This document shows, in pieces, positions 18,712-28,186 of a stretch of 51,884 nucleotides of DNA (position 1 is its first letter; the number at the start of each line of letters is the position of its first letter). This stretch comes from Ignavibacterium sp. GTDB lineage: Bacteria > Bacteroidota > Ignavibacteria > Ignavibacteriales > Ignavibacteriaceae. The DNA is taken from assembly GCA_025056745.1 (NCBI GenBank), contig JANWVQ010000060.1:1-51884 (forward strand). Reading direction: 5' to 3'. The position numbers and the translations under genes were made by a program. Below the pieces are notes generated by a model. That model did no database searches, was not told the DNA's origin, and worked only from the letters and a program-made list of their open reading frames with translations.

Positions 18712-20895
18712 ATGAGTCTTCTAAAAAATCTTAATCCAGCCCAGCAAGAGGCTGTCGAATATACCGAAGGTCCTCAAATAATAATAGCAGGTGCAGGCTC
18801 AGGTAAAACGAGGGTTTTAACATATAAAATCGCATATCTACTAAAGAAAAACTTCAAGCCTGAGTCAATTTTAGCCCTAACCTTTACAAATAAAGCCGCA
18901 AATGAAATGAAAGAAAGGGTTAAGGAGTTAATTCCCAAAAAGGCTGATTCTATTTGGATGGGAACTTTTCATTCTATTTTTGCAAGAATTTTGAGGATCG
19001 AAGCAAAACACACAAATTTCAAAAGCAATTTCTCCATTTACGATACAGTTGATTCTCTTTCTCTTGTTACTAACATTATGAATGATCTTAATATTGATAC
19101 TGATAAGTTTCAGCCAGGAGCAATAAGACATCGAATAAGCTACTTAAAGAATCATATGATCCCTCCTACTGATTTCAGAAAAACTTATATGAAAAGCCTT
19201 TTCGATCAAAAAGTGGCTGATGTATATGAAGAATATGAAAATAGAATGCTGAACTTTAATTCATTGGATTTTGATGATTTATTATTAAAACCTATAGAAC
19301 TTTTTACCACTAAAAAATCAATTTTGCAAAAGTATCGTTCACAGTTTGAGTATGTATTAGTCGATGAATTTCAGGATACGAATAAAGCACAATATGAATT
19401 GCTCAAAGTTCTTGTGCCCAAAAACGGGTTGATTTGTGTAGTAGGAGATGATGCTCAAAGTATATATGGTTGGAGAGGTGCAGTAGTTTCCAATATGCAC
19501 GATTTTATAAAAGATTTTTCAAAAGTAAAAATTTTCAAACTCGAACAGAATTATAGATCAACAAAAACTATTCTTAAAGCAGCAGACTCAATTATTAAAA
19601 ATAATTCAAATCAGCTTGAAAAGACTTTGTGGACAGAGAACGAAGAAGGCGAAAAAATAATGTTAATCAAATGCTCCGATGAAAAAGATGAAGCATCACA
19701 AATTATAAAATGCATCAAAGATGAAATATCTTCCAAAAAATTATCTTTCAACGACTTTGCTGTTCTCTACAGAACTAATGCTCAATCAAGAATAATGGAA
19801 GATATTTTCAGAATGGAAATGATTCCTTACACAATTATTGGAGGAGTCGATTTTTATAAGCGTAAAGAAATAAAAGATCTGATTGCTTACCTAAGAGTAA
19901 TTGCAAATCCAAATGACGAAGAAAGTTTATTGAGAATAATGAATTTCCCTCAACGAGGTATAGGTTCAACAACAGTTGATAGAATGCTTGCTTTTGCAAA
20001 AAGACACGGACTTACCTTATTTCAAACTATGTCTCGCGTTTATGAAGTAATCGATATTAAGGAACGTATTCAGAGAAATGTAAAGAATTTTAGATTGATT
20101 TTAGATAAATACATTAACCTAAAAACAAAATTATCCATTGGAGAATTAATTAGTTCATTAGTTGAGGAACTCGAAATTATCAAAACCTTTAAAGAAGAAA
20201 ATACTCAGGAAGCTTTGCAAAGATTAGAAAACGTAAATCAGCTAATTAAATTCATAACTGATTATTCAAAGGAAAATCCAGACGTAAAACTAGAACAATT
20301 CTTAGAGCAAGTTTCATTATACTCCGACATTGATAATTACGATGAGGAGAAAAATGCTGTTGCCTTACTTACATTCCATAGCGCAAAAGGTTTAGAATGG
20401 CCAATAGTTTTCATAACAGGCTGTGAAGAAGAACTATTCCCAATATCATCAAAATTCATTCTTGATACTTCTCTTGAAGAAGAGCGAAGATTATTTTATG
20501 TAGCATTGACAAGGGCAAAACAAAAAGTTTATATAACTCACGCAAGATCAAGATATAGATTTGGTGAAGTCGCATATCAAAGTCGCTCGAGATTTATTGA
20601 TGAACTTGATAAATCAACTTATATTGAAGAGAATGGTTTATTAGGAAGAAAATCAAATCGAAAAACTAAAAAAGAAATTTATCTTGAATATTTTAAAAAC
20701 ATTGATTACGAAGATTTCTCTCAAGAAGGAGCTACACTCAAAGTTGGATCAAGAGTTATGCACGACAAGTTTGGGTTAGGAAAAGTTACCGAAGTTCAGG
20801 GAAGTGGAGAAATGTTAAAAGCTACCGTTCACTTTGAAGGAAATAATATTAAACAACTTATGTTGAAGTTTGCTAAATTAAAAGTGTTAAATTAG
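18712..20895 (+). CDS. pcrA: UvrD/PcrA-type superfamily 1 DNA helicase
   Basis: An ATP-dependent 3'-5' helicase of DNA repair and replication restart. The 727-residue product has Walker A GAGSGKT at residues 27-33, the motif LVDEFQDTN (motif II), VVGDDAQSIYGWRGA (III), LEQNYRS (IV), LLTFHSAKGLEW (V) and EERRLFYVALTRAK (VI). The C-terminal segment (KVGSRVMHDKFGLGKV onward) is the Tudor-like domain typical of PcrA/UvrD. The length is normal. It is followed after 17 bases by the phosphofructokinase gene, perhaps co-transcribed. The choice between pcrA and uvrD as a name is conventional. Confidence 0.92.
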   Translation: MSLLKNLNPAQQEAVEYTEGPQIIIAGAGSGKTRVLTYKIAYLLKKNFKPESILALTFTNKAANEMKERVKELIPKKADSIWMGTFHSIFARILRIEAKHTNFKSNFSIYDTVDSLSLVTNIMNDLNIDTDKFQPGAIRHRISYLKNHMIPPTDFRKTYMKSLFDQKVADVYEEYENRMLNFNSLDFDDLLLKPIELFTTKKSILQKYRSQFEYVLVDEFQDTNKAQYELLKVLVPKNGLICVVGDDAQSIYGWRGAVVSNMHDFIKDFSKVKIFKLEQNYRSTKTILKAADSIIKNNSNQLEKTLWTENEEGEKIMLIKCSDEKDEASQIIKCIKDEISSKKLSFNDFAVLYRTNAQSRIMEDIFRMEMIPYTIIGGVDFYKRKEIKDLIAYLRVIANPNDEESLLRIMNFPQRGIGSTTVDRMLAFAKRHGLTLFQTMSRVYEVIDIKERIQRNVKNFRLILDKYINLKTKLSIGELISSLVEELEIIKTFKEENTQEALQRLENVNQLIKFITDYSKENPDVKLEQFLEQVSLYSDIDNYDEEKNAVALLTFHSAKGLEWPIVFITGCEEELFPISSKFILDTSLEEERRLFYVALTRAKQKVYITHARSRYRFGEVAYQSRSRFIDELDKSTYIEENGLLGRKSNRKTKKEIYLEYFKNIDYEDFSQEGATLKVGSRVMHDKFGLGKVTEVQGSGEMLKATVHFEGNNIKQLMLKFAKLKVLN

Positions 20896-20912
20896 AAAAG
20901 GTTTTAATACAA

Positions 20913-22286
20913 ATGACTATTGCACCTAAAAAACTTGCTATTTTAGTTGGAGGAGGTCCTGCTCCAGGGATTAATAGTGTTATCGGAGCTGCTACAATAA
21001 GAGCTGTTGTTGAAGGAGTTGAAGTATTAGGAATTAAGGACGGTTTTAAGTGGATTATGGAAGGAAACATTTCTAATGTTAAAGAACTTAATATCCATAA
21101 CGTAAGTCGTATTCACTTCCGAGGTGGCTCCTACATAGGAATTTCTAGGGCAAATCCAACTAAAAATCCAAAACACTTGGAAAATACTGTTACTTCTCTT
21201 CTAAGATTAAATGTAGATAAGCTCATTACTATTGGAGGAGATGATACTGCCTATAGTGCAATGAAAGTTGATGAAATGGCTAATGGTAGAATAAAAGTTG
21301 TACACGTTCCCAAAACAATTGACAATGATTTAGATTTACCGCACGGTATTCCTACATTTGGTTTTCAGACAGCAAGGCACATTGGAGTTGAATTAGTCAA
21401 AAATTTGATGGTTGATGCACAAACAACATCGCGATGGTATTTCGTTGTTTCAATGGGTAGAAAAGCAGGTCATCTCGCTCTTGGTATCGGAAAGGCTGCT
21501 GGTGCAACCCTTACTTTAATCCCTGAAGAATTTCCATCAAAAGAAATAAAACTCTCTCATATTGTTGACATTTTAGTTGGTGCTATTATAAAAAGATTAA
21601 GTTACGGGCGTTCTGATGGAGTAGCGATATTGGCTGAGGGTCTAGTTGAGCATTTAACACCTCAAGATTTAGAACAATTAGTAGATGTTGAAAGAGATGC
21701 TCACGATAACATTAGAATAGCTGAAATCAATTTTGGAGAGATATTAAAGGCAAAAGTATTAGAAAGATTGAAACAATTTGGATTAAAAGCAACAATTGTC
21801 GCAAAAAATATTGGTTATGAATTAAGATGTGCTGATCCCATTCCTTATGATATGGAATATACCCGTGATTTAGGTTTTTCAGCGGCACAGTTCATTCTTA
21901 ATGGTGGTACTGGTGCTATGGTATCAATTCAAAACGGTCATTTCGTTCCAATGTATTTCAAAGATATTCTCGATCCAAAAACAGGAAGAACTAAAGTTAG
22001 AATGGTTGATCCAGCTTCTGAATCATTTTACATTGCGAGAAGATATATGTTGAGATTAAATCAGGCTGATTTTGAAGATGCACACGAACTTGCTAAATAT
22101 GCTGCGACTGCAAATATTTCATTAGAAGAATTCAAAAATCAATTTTATTATCTGATTGAAAATGATCTATTATATCAAAATTTAAAGGCCGGAAGATTAA
22201 AATTAGCTTCTGAAGACAGCAACGTAGCATTCAAAAGTTATGGAAATGTATCAACTAAAGAAAATGGAGAGGTTACAGAGCAATAG
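20913..22286 (+). CDS. 6-phosphofructokinase, probably pyrophosphate-dependent
   Basis: The enzyme phosphorylates fructose 6-phosphate in glycolysis. The 457-residue protein has the PFK fold markers GGGPAPGIN (phosphate loop), GGDDT at 108-112, PKTIDND with Lys134, and a GRKAGHLAL substrate segment. Two positions decide the phosphoryl donor in the family: Gly-Gly in ATP enzymes such as E. coli PfkA (GGDG, PGTIDND) and Asp-Lys in PPi enzymes. Here they are Asp111 and Lys134, so pyrophosphate is the predicted donor and the reaction would be reversible. It is longer than PfkA by a C-terminal extension of about 100 residues. Confidence 0.88.
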   Translation: MTIAPKKLAILVGGGPAPGINSVIGAATIRAVVEGVEVLGIKDGFKWIMEGNISNVKELNIHNVSRIHFRGGSYIGISRANPTKNPKHLENTVTSLLRLNVDKLITIGGDDTAYSAMKVDEMANGRIKVVHVPKTIDNDLDLPHGIPTFGFQTARHIGVELVKNLMVDAQTTSRWYFVVSMGRKAGHLALGIGKAAGATLTLIPEEFPSKEIKLSHIVDILVGAIIKRLSYGRSDGVAILAEGLVEHLTPQDLEQLVDVERDAHDNIRIAEINFGEILKAKVLERLKQFGLKATIVAKNIGYELRCADPIPYDMEYTRDLGFSAAQFILNGGTGAMVSIQNGHFVPMYFKDILDPKTGRTKVRMVDPASESFYIARRYMLRLNQADFEDAHELAKYAATANISLEEFKNQFYYLIENDLLYQNLKAGRLKLASEDSNVAFKSYGNVSTKENGEVTEQ

Positions 22287-22472
22287 AAATTAGATTGTAA
22301 CTGTTTATTTAATAGTTAATCTATATAAAAATTAAATTGAGTAATATCCATTTCCGTTTTTGAAAGAATACAATTCTAATTATCATTTGAAACTATATAT
22401 ATTAAATTAATCTTAAAATTAATTCCAATTATAGATTTTACATTTTAAATTATAATTTATTCATTATCATTC

Positions 22473-23315
22473 TTATTTCAGTATTCTCGTCAAATTAAAT
22501 CCAAAACTTGGACTACTTTTGAGAAATTGTTTGTCTGCTCCGTTTGCAAAATGAGATGTATTTAAATCAACACTGTTTGATAAAATGAATTTGAAAAAGT
22601 GACCACCACCTGTATCAAGTTCAAAACCAAAGGCAACTGGATTAAACTTATTTCGATATCCAGTTACAGTTGGGTTCCACTCTAAAATTGCACTCCATTT
22701 ATCTGAAAGATAAACTTGGATGTAGCTTCCTAGTGTGAATGAGTAATATCTTTTCAATGAATAAACATTACTGTTGTATAGGTAAGTAGGGACAAATCCT
22801 ATTCCAAAAGTTCTTTCGTATAAAGTATTAAATATTCCTTGTGCATAAAACTGAAAGTTCTTTGAGTCAAAAAGTTTTCTTTGAGAGGAGGGGAAATTTG
22901 TTGCCCAACCTGTTCCAAACCTTATTGAAAATTGTGAAGGGAAAAGTTCACCCATTAATTGAATTAATTTATACTTTAGTGCAAAATCAATGTTACCATC
23001 AACATTGGCTCTACCAACTGTCAAAGTCATTCGATGAGTCGGCGCGTAGCTTAAAGAAAATCTGATATTAGCAGGTCCATCTAAACCGAAAAACTTTCCT
23101 TTTTCATCAACAGCGGGAATAAATCTGTGTGATATTTCATATTCAAAATCACCTTTCTCATAAGTTTCTGCGGATGGAAGATTAATAACTTGTGTTGAAC
23201 GAAACAATCTCAATTCTTTTGGTTCATTGTTTTCAGTTGACCTTCGCCAGGTAATTTCTTGAGTAAATAAATTAAAATTTATAAGAAGAAAGCAAATTAC
23301 AAGAATTAATTTCAT
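22473..23315 (-). CDS. DUF5777-type outer-membrane beta-barrel protein
   Basis: A 280-residue protein with a signal peptide (about 1-19, ending FTQ). The body is built of alternating strands such as LFRSTQVINLPSAET, FRFSLSYAPTHRMTLTVG and SFTLGSYIQVYLSDKW, and the C-terminus is consistent with a barrel. It resembles the DUF5777 family, which has no established activity. It is the last gene of a trio (gaps of 9 and 15 bases) with a YceI protein and a lipoprotein cytochrome, a grouping that suggests a redox or lipid-ligand task at the envelope. Confidence 0.7.
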   Translation of the reverse strand: MKLILVICFLLINFNLFTQEITWRRSTENNEPKELRLFRSTQVINLPSAETYEKGDFEYEISHRFIPAVDEKGKFFGLDGPANIRFSLSYAPTHRMTLTVGRANVDGNIDFALKYKLIQLMGELFPSQFSIRFGTGWATNFPSSQRKLFDSKNFQFYAQGIFNTLYERTFGIGFVPTYLYNSNVYSLKRYYSFTLGSYIQVYLSDKWSAILEWNPTVTGYRNKFNPVAFGFELDTGGGHFFKFILSNSVDLNTSHFANGADKQFLKSSPSFGFNLTRILK

Positions 23316-23330
23316 AATAGCATTATCCCT

Positions 23331-23897
23331 TTAATTTTTTTCTTTTATGTAAAAATCAAGAACCAGTTTTATATCTTCACTGATCCTCATAAACATCAAT
23401 GAAGGAATTTCAATTTTATAATCAGATAGTTTAATGATAAAATCTGTTTGAATTCTATATGAGGGTTTATTTTTCTCAATTGTTCCTTGAACTGTAATTT
23501 TTTTTGCAACACCGTGAATAAACATTTCTCCATCAACTGTGACTTTGGATTTATTATCAGATATTTTCTCTTCATTAACTACTTTTCCATTGAACTGTGC
23601 ATAGGGATAACGAAATGTTTCTAAGTAATTTTCTTTCATATGCCTATTTCTCAATCCAATTCCTGTATCTAAAGCATCAAGATTTACTTCAAAATAAAGC
23701 TGACTTTTGTTTGTTAGATTATCACCTTCCCAATACATATAACCATCAATCTGATTTGTTATTCCTTCGAAAGATTCAATAGGTGTTTTTGAAATGAATT
23801 TTACAAGGTTGTTCTTTTTTTTATCGACAAAATGTTCCTGAGCTTGAGAAGTTATACTGATAAGAAGAAAAATAAAAATATATTTTAATGCTTTCAT
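23331..23897 (-). CDS. YceI-family periplasmic protein
   Basis: YceI proteins are lipocalin-like barrels that bind polyisoprenoids or other hydrophobic ligands in the periplasm. The 188-residue product has a signal peptide (about 1-19, cleavage after AQA). Family features are a VKFISKTPIESFEG opening strand, LDTGIGLRNRHMKENYLETFRYP, and a late VDGEMFIHGVAKKITVQG strand pair. The LRNRHM...YLET segment is the most characteristic part. It lies between the cytochrome and DUF5777 genes in one operon. Confidence 0.88.
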   Translation of the reverse strand: MKALKYIFIFLLISITSQAQEHFVDKKKNNLVKFISKTPIESFEGITNQIDGYMYWEGDNLTNKSQLYFEVNLDALDTGIGLRNRHMKENYLETFRYPYAQFNGKVVNEEKISDNKSKVTVDGEMFIHGVAKKITVQGTIEKNKPSYRIQTDFIIKLSDYKIEIPSLMFMRISEDIKLVLDFYIKEKN

Positions 23898-23906
23898 AAT
23901 AATCTC

Positions 23907-24332
23907 TTAATTGTTCAAAGCTCCTCTATCAATCCAAGCTTTAATTGAGTCAATAATTTCTTGTTTTAGTTTTCCACTTGGAGGCATTAATGATGTTCCA
24001 TTGCCTTCAAGTTTACGAATTAATAAACTTTGTCCGCTTGAACCAGGGACTACTCGTTTTAATGATGGATTTTCATTACTATTTACATTCACTAATTGAT
24101 TGTAAGAATTTCCCGAAGTTAAATTTAGATTAGCTGCAACATTTGAACCACCGTGACATCCTGAAGTTGCACAACTTACATTGAACACTTTAATCTGTAT
24201 ATCTGATAATTTTGCTGTTACTCCTGATTGAGTCGGTGAAGGCTCTGGTTCATTAACAATTTTATCCTCGCAAGAAATAAAAGTGGAAATAATTATAATA
24301 AAGATAAAAAATGTTTTTATTAAAGATTTCAT
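23907..24332 (-). CDS. Small lipoprotein c-type cytochrome-like protein
   Basis: A 141-residue protein with a lipobox (TFISC, Cys21), so it is probably anchored to the envelope. The heme-attachment candidate is Cys54-Cys59-His60, spaced C-x4-CH rather than the usual CxxCH. LMPPSGKL near residue 117 offers a Met axial ligand, and the closing KAWIDRGA resembles the end of planctomycete-type small cytochromes. GAGGAAAT stands just before the ATG. Heme binding is inferred; a non-heme structural version cannot be excluded because of the wide spacing. Confidence 0.72.
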   Translation of the reverse strand: MKSLIKTFFIFIIIISTFISCEDKIVNEPEPSPTQSGVTAKLSDIQIKVFNVSCATSGCHGGSNVAANLNLTSGNSYNQLVNVNSNENPSLKRVVPGSSGQSLLIRKLEGNGTSLMPPSGKLKQEIIDSIKAWIDRGALNN

Positions 24333-24505
24333 ATTTCCTCGGATTTATGATGGTAATTTGCCGAATAACAATGGTTTAACATAATCAAGATTATTTTAGT
24401 TTCAAAGACAATTTTATAAAATTTAATAAAATAATTTACGCCGCAAATTCTTTTAATATAAAATTATTAATGTGATAAGAAACAAAAAGACTTATGAAAT
24501 TTATT

Positions 24506-24513
24506 TATTTTTG
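24506..24513 (+). promoter_or_regulatory. -7 promoter element for the UDP-sugar pair
   Basis: TATTTTTG matches TAnnTTTG and lies 33 bases before the start of the UDP-glucose dehydrogenase gene, whose own ribosome binding site is GGAG at 24536-24539. No clear -33 box is seen. Confidence 0.4.
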
Positions 24514-24546
24514 AAATCATTGTTTTAAAAAAATTGGAGATTTATA

Positions 24547-25878
24547 ATGAAACTCGCAGTAATTGGAACCGGTTATGTTGGACTTACTTCAGGAGTTTGT
24601 TTTGCAGAGATGGGAAATGAAGTACTTTGCATAGATAATAATCAAGATAAGCTGAACAAACTTTTAAGCGGACAGATTACTATTTACGAACCAGGTTTAG
24701 AAGTTCTTTATTTAAGAAATTTTAAGCAAAAGAGATTAAAGTTCAGTAACAATCTTAAAGAGGCTTTGGACTTTGCAGAAGTTATATTCTTTTGCCTACC
24801 AACCCCTCAAGATGAGGATGGCTCTGCTGATTTACAACACGTAATTAAAGTTACTGAAGATATAGGAAATTTGTTAAAAGATAATTCTAACTATAAACTA
24901 ATAATAAACAAAAGCACTGTTCCGGTTGGAACAGTTGAAATGATTAAAAGTATTTTAATTGAAAAAGGTGTCAAGAACTTTGATGTTGCATCAAATCCTG
25001 AATTTTTAAGAGAAGGTTTCGCTGTCGATGATTTTATGAAACCTGATAGAATTGTAATTGGAGCTGAATCAGAAAAGGCTTTTAAGATTCTTCGAGAACT
25101 TTATGAACCATTTGTTCGTCAAGGAAATCCTATTATTGAAATGGATATCAAAAGTGCTGAAGTCACAAAATATGCTGCAAATAGTTATTTAGCGATGAGA
25201 ATAACTTTTATGAATGAACTCGCTAATTTTTGTGAAAAGGTTGGTGCTAATATTGACTTGATTAGAAAAGGAATGGGAAGTGATTCGAGAATAGGAAAAA
25301 GATTTTTATTCCCCGGAATTGGTTACGGTGGTTCGTGTTTTCCAAAAGATGTTAATGCATTGATTAAAACATCTACCGATAAAGGAGCAAAACTAACTAT
25401 TCTCGAACTAGTTGATAAAATAAATAAAGAACAAAGAACTCGTTTTGTTGAAAAAATATTAAATCACTTCAATAGAAATATTCAAAATAAACATTTCGCA
25501 GTTTGGGGACTTTCATTTAAACCAAACACCGATGATATGCGTGAAGCACCATCAATTACAATAATTCAAAAATTAATCGAAGCTGGAGCAACAATCTCCG
25601 CATTTGATCCAGTTGCTATGGATAATGCAAGATTTTATTTAAATGACACAATATCTTATGCAGATAATCAATATGCTGCCCTATTAAACGCAGATGCACT
25701 TTTGATTTTTACGGAATGGAATGAATTTAGAAATCCTGATTTTGATAAAATCAAAGAACTACTTAAAGAACCAATAATTTTTGATGGCCGAAATGTTTAT
25801 GATCTTGATGATATGAAAGAAAAAGGTTTTACATACTATAGTATTGGTCGACAAGCAATTTTAAGAGGTGATAATTGA
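24547..25878 (+). CDS. ugd: UDP-glucose 6-dehydrogenase
   Basis: It oxidises UDP-glucose to UDP-glucuronate with two NAD+. The 443-residue protein has the Rossmann start [10 protein letters not shown], the NKSTVPVGT segment, SNPEFLREG and the catalytic Cys264 in [10 protein letters not shown]-terminal UDP-binding domain carries [14 protein letters not shown]. The length is typical. Its stop overlaps the start of the UDP-glucuronate decarboxylase gene by 4 bases, so the two consecutive steps are coupled. Products feed polysaccharide or lipopolysaccharide glycosylation, though no glycosyltransferase is nearby. Confidence 0.96.
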   Translation: MKLAVIGTGYVGLTSGVCFAEMGNEVLCIDNNQDKLNKLLSGQITIYEPGLEVLYLRNFKQKRLKFSNNLKEALDFAEVIFFCLPTPQDEDGSADLQHVIKVTEDIGNLLKDNSNYKLIINKSTVPVGTVEMIKSILIEKGVKNFDVASNPEFLREGFAVDDFMKPDRIVIGAESEKAFKILRELYEPFVRQGNPIIEMDIKSAEVTKYAANSYLAMRITFMNELANFCEKVGANIDLIRKGMGSDSRIGKRFLFPGIGYGGSCFPKDVNALIKTSTDKGAKLTILELVDKINKEQRTRFVEKILNHFNRNIQNKHFAVWGLSFKPNTDDMREAPSITIIQKLIEAGATISAFDPVAMDNARFYLNDTISYADNQYAALLNADALLIFTEWNEFRNPDFDKIKELLKEPIIFDGRNVYDLDDMKEKGFTYYSIGRQAILRGDN

Positions 25879-26816
25879 AAACAGCAGTAGTAACAGGCGG
25901 AGCAGGATTCCTCGGTTCGCACTTGTGTGATAGACTCATAAATGAAGGAATGAGAGTTATTTGTATCGATAATCTCATCACAGGTGATATTGAGAATATT
26001 TCTCATTTATTTGGAAATGATAATTTCTTATTCATAAAACACGATGTAACAAATTTCATTCACGTCCCAGGTAAAGTCGATTACATTCTACATTTTGCTT
26101 CTCCCGCTAGTCCAATCGATTATTTACAACTTCCAATTCAAACCCTAAAAGTAGGTTCATTGGGTACACATAAAGCATTGGGATTAGCTAAAGAGAAAAA
26201 TGCGGTATTTCTATTAGCTTCAACTTCAGAAGTTTATGGAGATCCTCTTGAACATCCACAAAGCGAAAATTACTGGGGAAACGTTAATCCTGTTGGTCCT
26301 CGCGGAGTTTATGATGAAGCCAAAAGATTTGCTGAATCTTTAACTATGGCTTATCATCGTTATCACGGTGTTCAAACAAGAATAGTAAGAATATTTAATA
26401 CTTTCGGACCTAGAATGCGAATAAATGATGGTAGAGCTTTACCAGCTTTCATATCTCAAGCATTAAAAAATGAACCAATTACAATTTTCGGAGATGGAAA
26501 TCAAACCCGAAGTTTTTGTTACGTTGATGATTTAATTGAGGGAATTTATCGCTTATTACTATCCGATGAAGTTTATCCAGTTAACATCGGAAACCCTGAG
26601 GAAATAACTATCAAACAATTTGCTGAAGAAATTATTGAATTAACTGGCTCCAAAAGTAAACTTGAATTTCATCCTTTACCTGAAGATGATCCCAAAGTTC
26701 GACAACCTGATATTTCAAAAGCGATGAAAATTCTAAATTGGAAACCTAAGTTTAGTAGAAGAGAAGGAATTCTTAGAACTTTAGAATATTTCAAAAAGAA
26801 ATTACAGGTTGAATAA
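25875..26816 (+). CDS. UDP-glucuronate decarboxylase (UDP-xylose synthase)
   Basis: A short-chain dehydrogenase-fold enzyme that converts UDP-glucuronate to UDP-xylose. The 313-residue protein starts at TTG (AGGTG just ahead). It has [10 protein letters not shown] for NAD+ and the catalytic Tyr146-x3-Lys150 in VYDEAKR. The [14 protein letters not shown] segment and the NVNPVGPRG segment are specific to UXS rather than to epimerases. It overlaps ugd by 4 bases. Its 3' end overlaps the HAD gene on the other strand by 26 bases. Confidence 0.93.
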   Translation: MKTAVVTGGAGFLGSHLCDRLINEGMRVICIDNLITGDIENISHLFGNDNFLFIKHDVTNFIHVPGKVDYILHFASPASPIDYLQLPIQTLKVGSLGTHKALGLAKEKNAVFLLASTSEVYGDPLEHPQSENYWGNVNPVGPRGVYDEAKRFAESLTMAYHRYHGVQTRIVRIFNTFGPRMRINDGRALPAFISQALKNEPITIFGDGNQTRSFCYVDDLIEGIYRLLLSDEVYPVNIGNPEEITIKQFAEEIIELTGSKSKLEFHPLPEDDPKVRQPDISKAMKILNWKPKFSRREGILRTLEYFKKKLQVE

Positions 26817-27453
26817 TTTCTTTTAGAATCTTTAATTTATCAATCACACAAGCACCAACCGAATGTAACTTATATGATGCTTGATGTCCATTTGAAAAAA
26901 GAATTGGTTGAACATTTATCTTTTGAGCAACCTGATAGTCGTGAAGAGTATCTCCTATTAAAATAACTTGATCTTTTGGATATTTAAGCTTCTCTCGTAA
27001 TAAAATACCGAGCTCCTCTTTTCCACTTGCATAAATATTATCCAATCCTTTAATTGTTATGAAAAACTTTTTAATATCAAAGTAATCAGCCATCTCAATT
27101 AGATTATCAACTTTGTATGCAGAGAGAAGATATTGTTCAATTCCTAACGAATTAAAGTATTCAAGAATATTCATAGCATCATCAAAAAGCTTTAATGAAA
27201 ATTTATTTTTTTCATAATTATCTATAAAAATTTTTCCAAGTTCTTCGAAAGATTTTTTATTAAAATCAAATCCTGCTTTTTTATAATAATCTTTTACGGG
27301 GAAAGTGAAAATGTTTCTATATTCTGAAAGCGTCAATGGTTTAAGTTGATTATCAATTAAAAGATTATTTAGAATATTCAAGCAATATTCTACATCATTA
27401 AGAAGAGTTCCATTCCAATCCCAGATTACAGCACGAATATTTTCGAACTTCAA
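26791..27453 (-). CDS. HAD-superfamily hydrolase, phosphoglycolate phosphatase-like
   Basis: A 220-residue HAD phosphatase. Motif I is WDWNGTL with nucleophile Asp11; the usual second Asp is Asn, a variant found in a HAD subgroup of related bacteria. Motif II is LLSAYK, and motif IV is LIGDTLHD. A helical cap lies between. The substrate cannot be told. It is coupled by a 4-base overlap to the Nudix gene upstream, so both may act in nucleotide or metabolite clean-up. Confidence 0.82.
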   Translation of the reverse strand: MKFENIRAVIWDWNGTLLNDVEYCLNILNNLLIDNQLKPLTLSEYRNIFTFPVKDYYKKAGFDFNKKSFEELGKIFIDNYEKNKFSLKLFDDAMNILEYFNSLGIEQYLLSAYKVDNLIEMADYFDIKKFFITIKGLDNIYASGKEELGILLREKLKYPKDQVILIGDTLHDYQVAQKINVQPILFSNGHQASYKLHSVGACVIDKLKILKEIIQPVISF

Positions 27454-28103
27454 CTTAATTCCTTTAACTTTTTAACAAAGTCATAAATTATCTCTGCAGT
27501 AATTCCCCAGACAATCTCTGGTTGAGATTTATAGATTAGAATTCTATGTTTATGGGTTCCCCAAGGTTTAGAATATTTTTCAGGTAAATTAAATTTTTTA
27601 GCAGGAAAAAGTTCAATATTATTTCCATTTGCATCTATATAATTTGGTATCACTTGAGCTTTAGCATAAAAAATCTCAGGTTGGTTTTCGAGAAAAAACT
27701 TTATAGGTAAACTAAAAACAAACTCTACTTCCGTCTTGTCAAAATTAAGTTCTTCAATGCTTGAGATTGATAGTTCTAATAAATGCACATCAATTAATGC
27801 TGCGAATGGAGTTACAAGTGAGCCATATTTTCCAAGATAATTTATTTTCTCTTCAGAAATTCCGAGTTCTTCACGAGTTTCTCTGATTGCTGCTAAAGAA
27901 GAATCTTTCTCATTTTCTTCACACTCACCACCTGGTAAACTTACCTCACCACCCTGTCTTATATCAGCAGAGCGTTTTTCAAAGACTATATGTTCCTCGC
28001 CGTCTTTTATGAATATTGGAATTGCTACTGATGCTTTGAAGTATTTTTCAGTGCCAATTAAATAGTTATTATTGACTAAACTTTTAATCTTATTTTTAAT
28101 CAT
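27450..28103 (-). CDS. CoA pyrophosphatase-type Nudix hydrolase
   Basis: The Nudix box runs from LPGGE to REELGI. It has one extra residue between the first glycine and the REXXEE helix (14 instead of 13), as in E. coli NudL and other CoA-type members. I therefore predict hydrolysis of CoA or its derivatives to phosphopantetheine and 3',5'-ADP. I chose ATG at 28103 (about 217 residues). An upstream TTG at 28127 would overlap the TATTTTTG -7 element at 28125-28132, which fits transcription starting just before 28103. Confidence 0.82.
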   Translation of the reverse strand: MIKNKIKSLVNNNYLIGTEKYFKASVAIPIFIKDGEEHIVFEKRSADIRQGGEVSLPGGECEENEKDSSLAAIRETREELGISEEKINYLGKYGSLVTPFAALIDVHLLELSISSIEELNFDKTEVEFVFSLPIKFFLENQPEIFYAKAQVIPNYIDANGNNIELFPAKKFNLPEKYSKPWGTHKHRILIYKSQPEIVWGITAEIIYDFVKKLKELS

Positions 28104-28124
28104 AAAATTCTTATTTAATTCATT

Positions 28125-28132
28125 CAAAAATA
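28125..28132 (-). promoter_or_regulatory. -7 promoter element for the Nudix-HAD pair
   Basis: On the minus strand TATTTTTG matches TAnnTTTG, 22 bases before the ATG at 28103. If real, it excludes the upstream TTG as the start codon. Confidence 0.35.
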
Positions 28133-28186
28133 GTTTTATTTTTATAATTGCATTGAATATTTTTTTTTACAGATAAAGGTAAGAAC

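Noticed and set aside
22287-22472. Terminator between the converging phosphofructokinase and DUF5777 genes
   Set aside because: Only a weak 8-base AT stem (AACTGTT/AATAGTT) without T-run was found.
26791-27453. HAD hydrolase with Asn in place of the second motif I Asp, considered as an inactive enzyme
   Set aside because: The WDWNGTL form recurs in a HAD subgroup and the nucleophile and motif IV are intact, so loss of activity is not supported.
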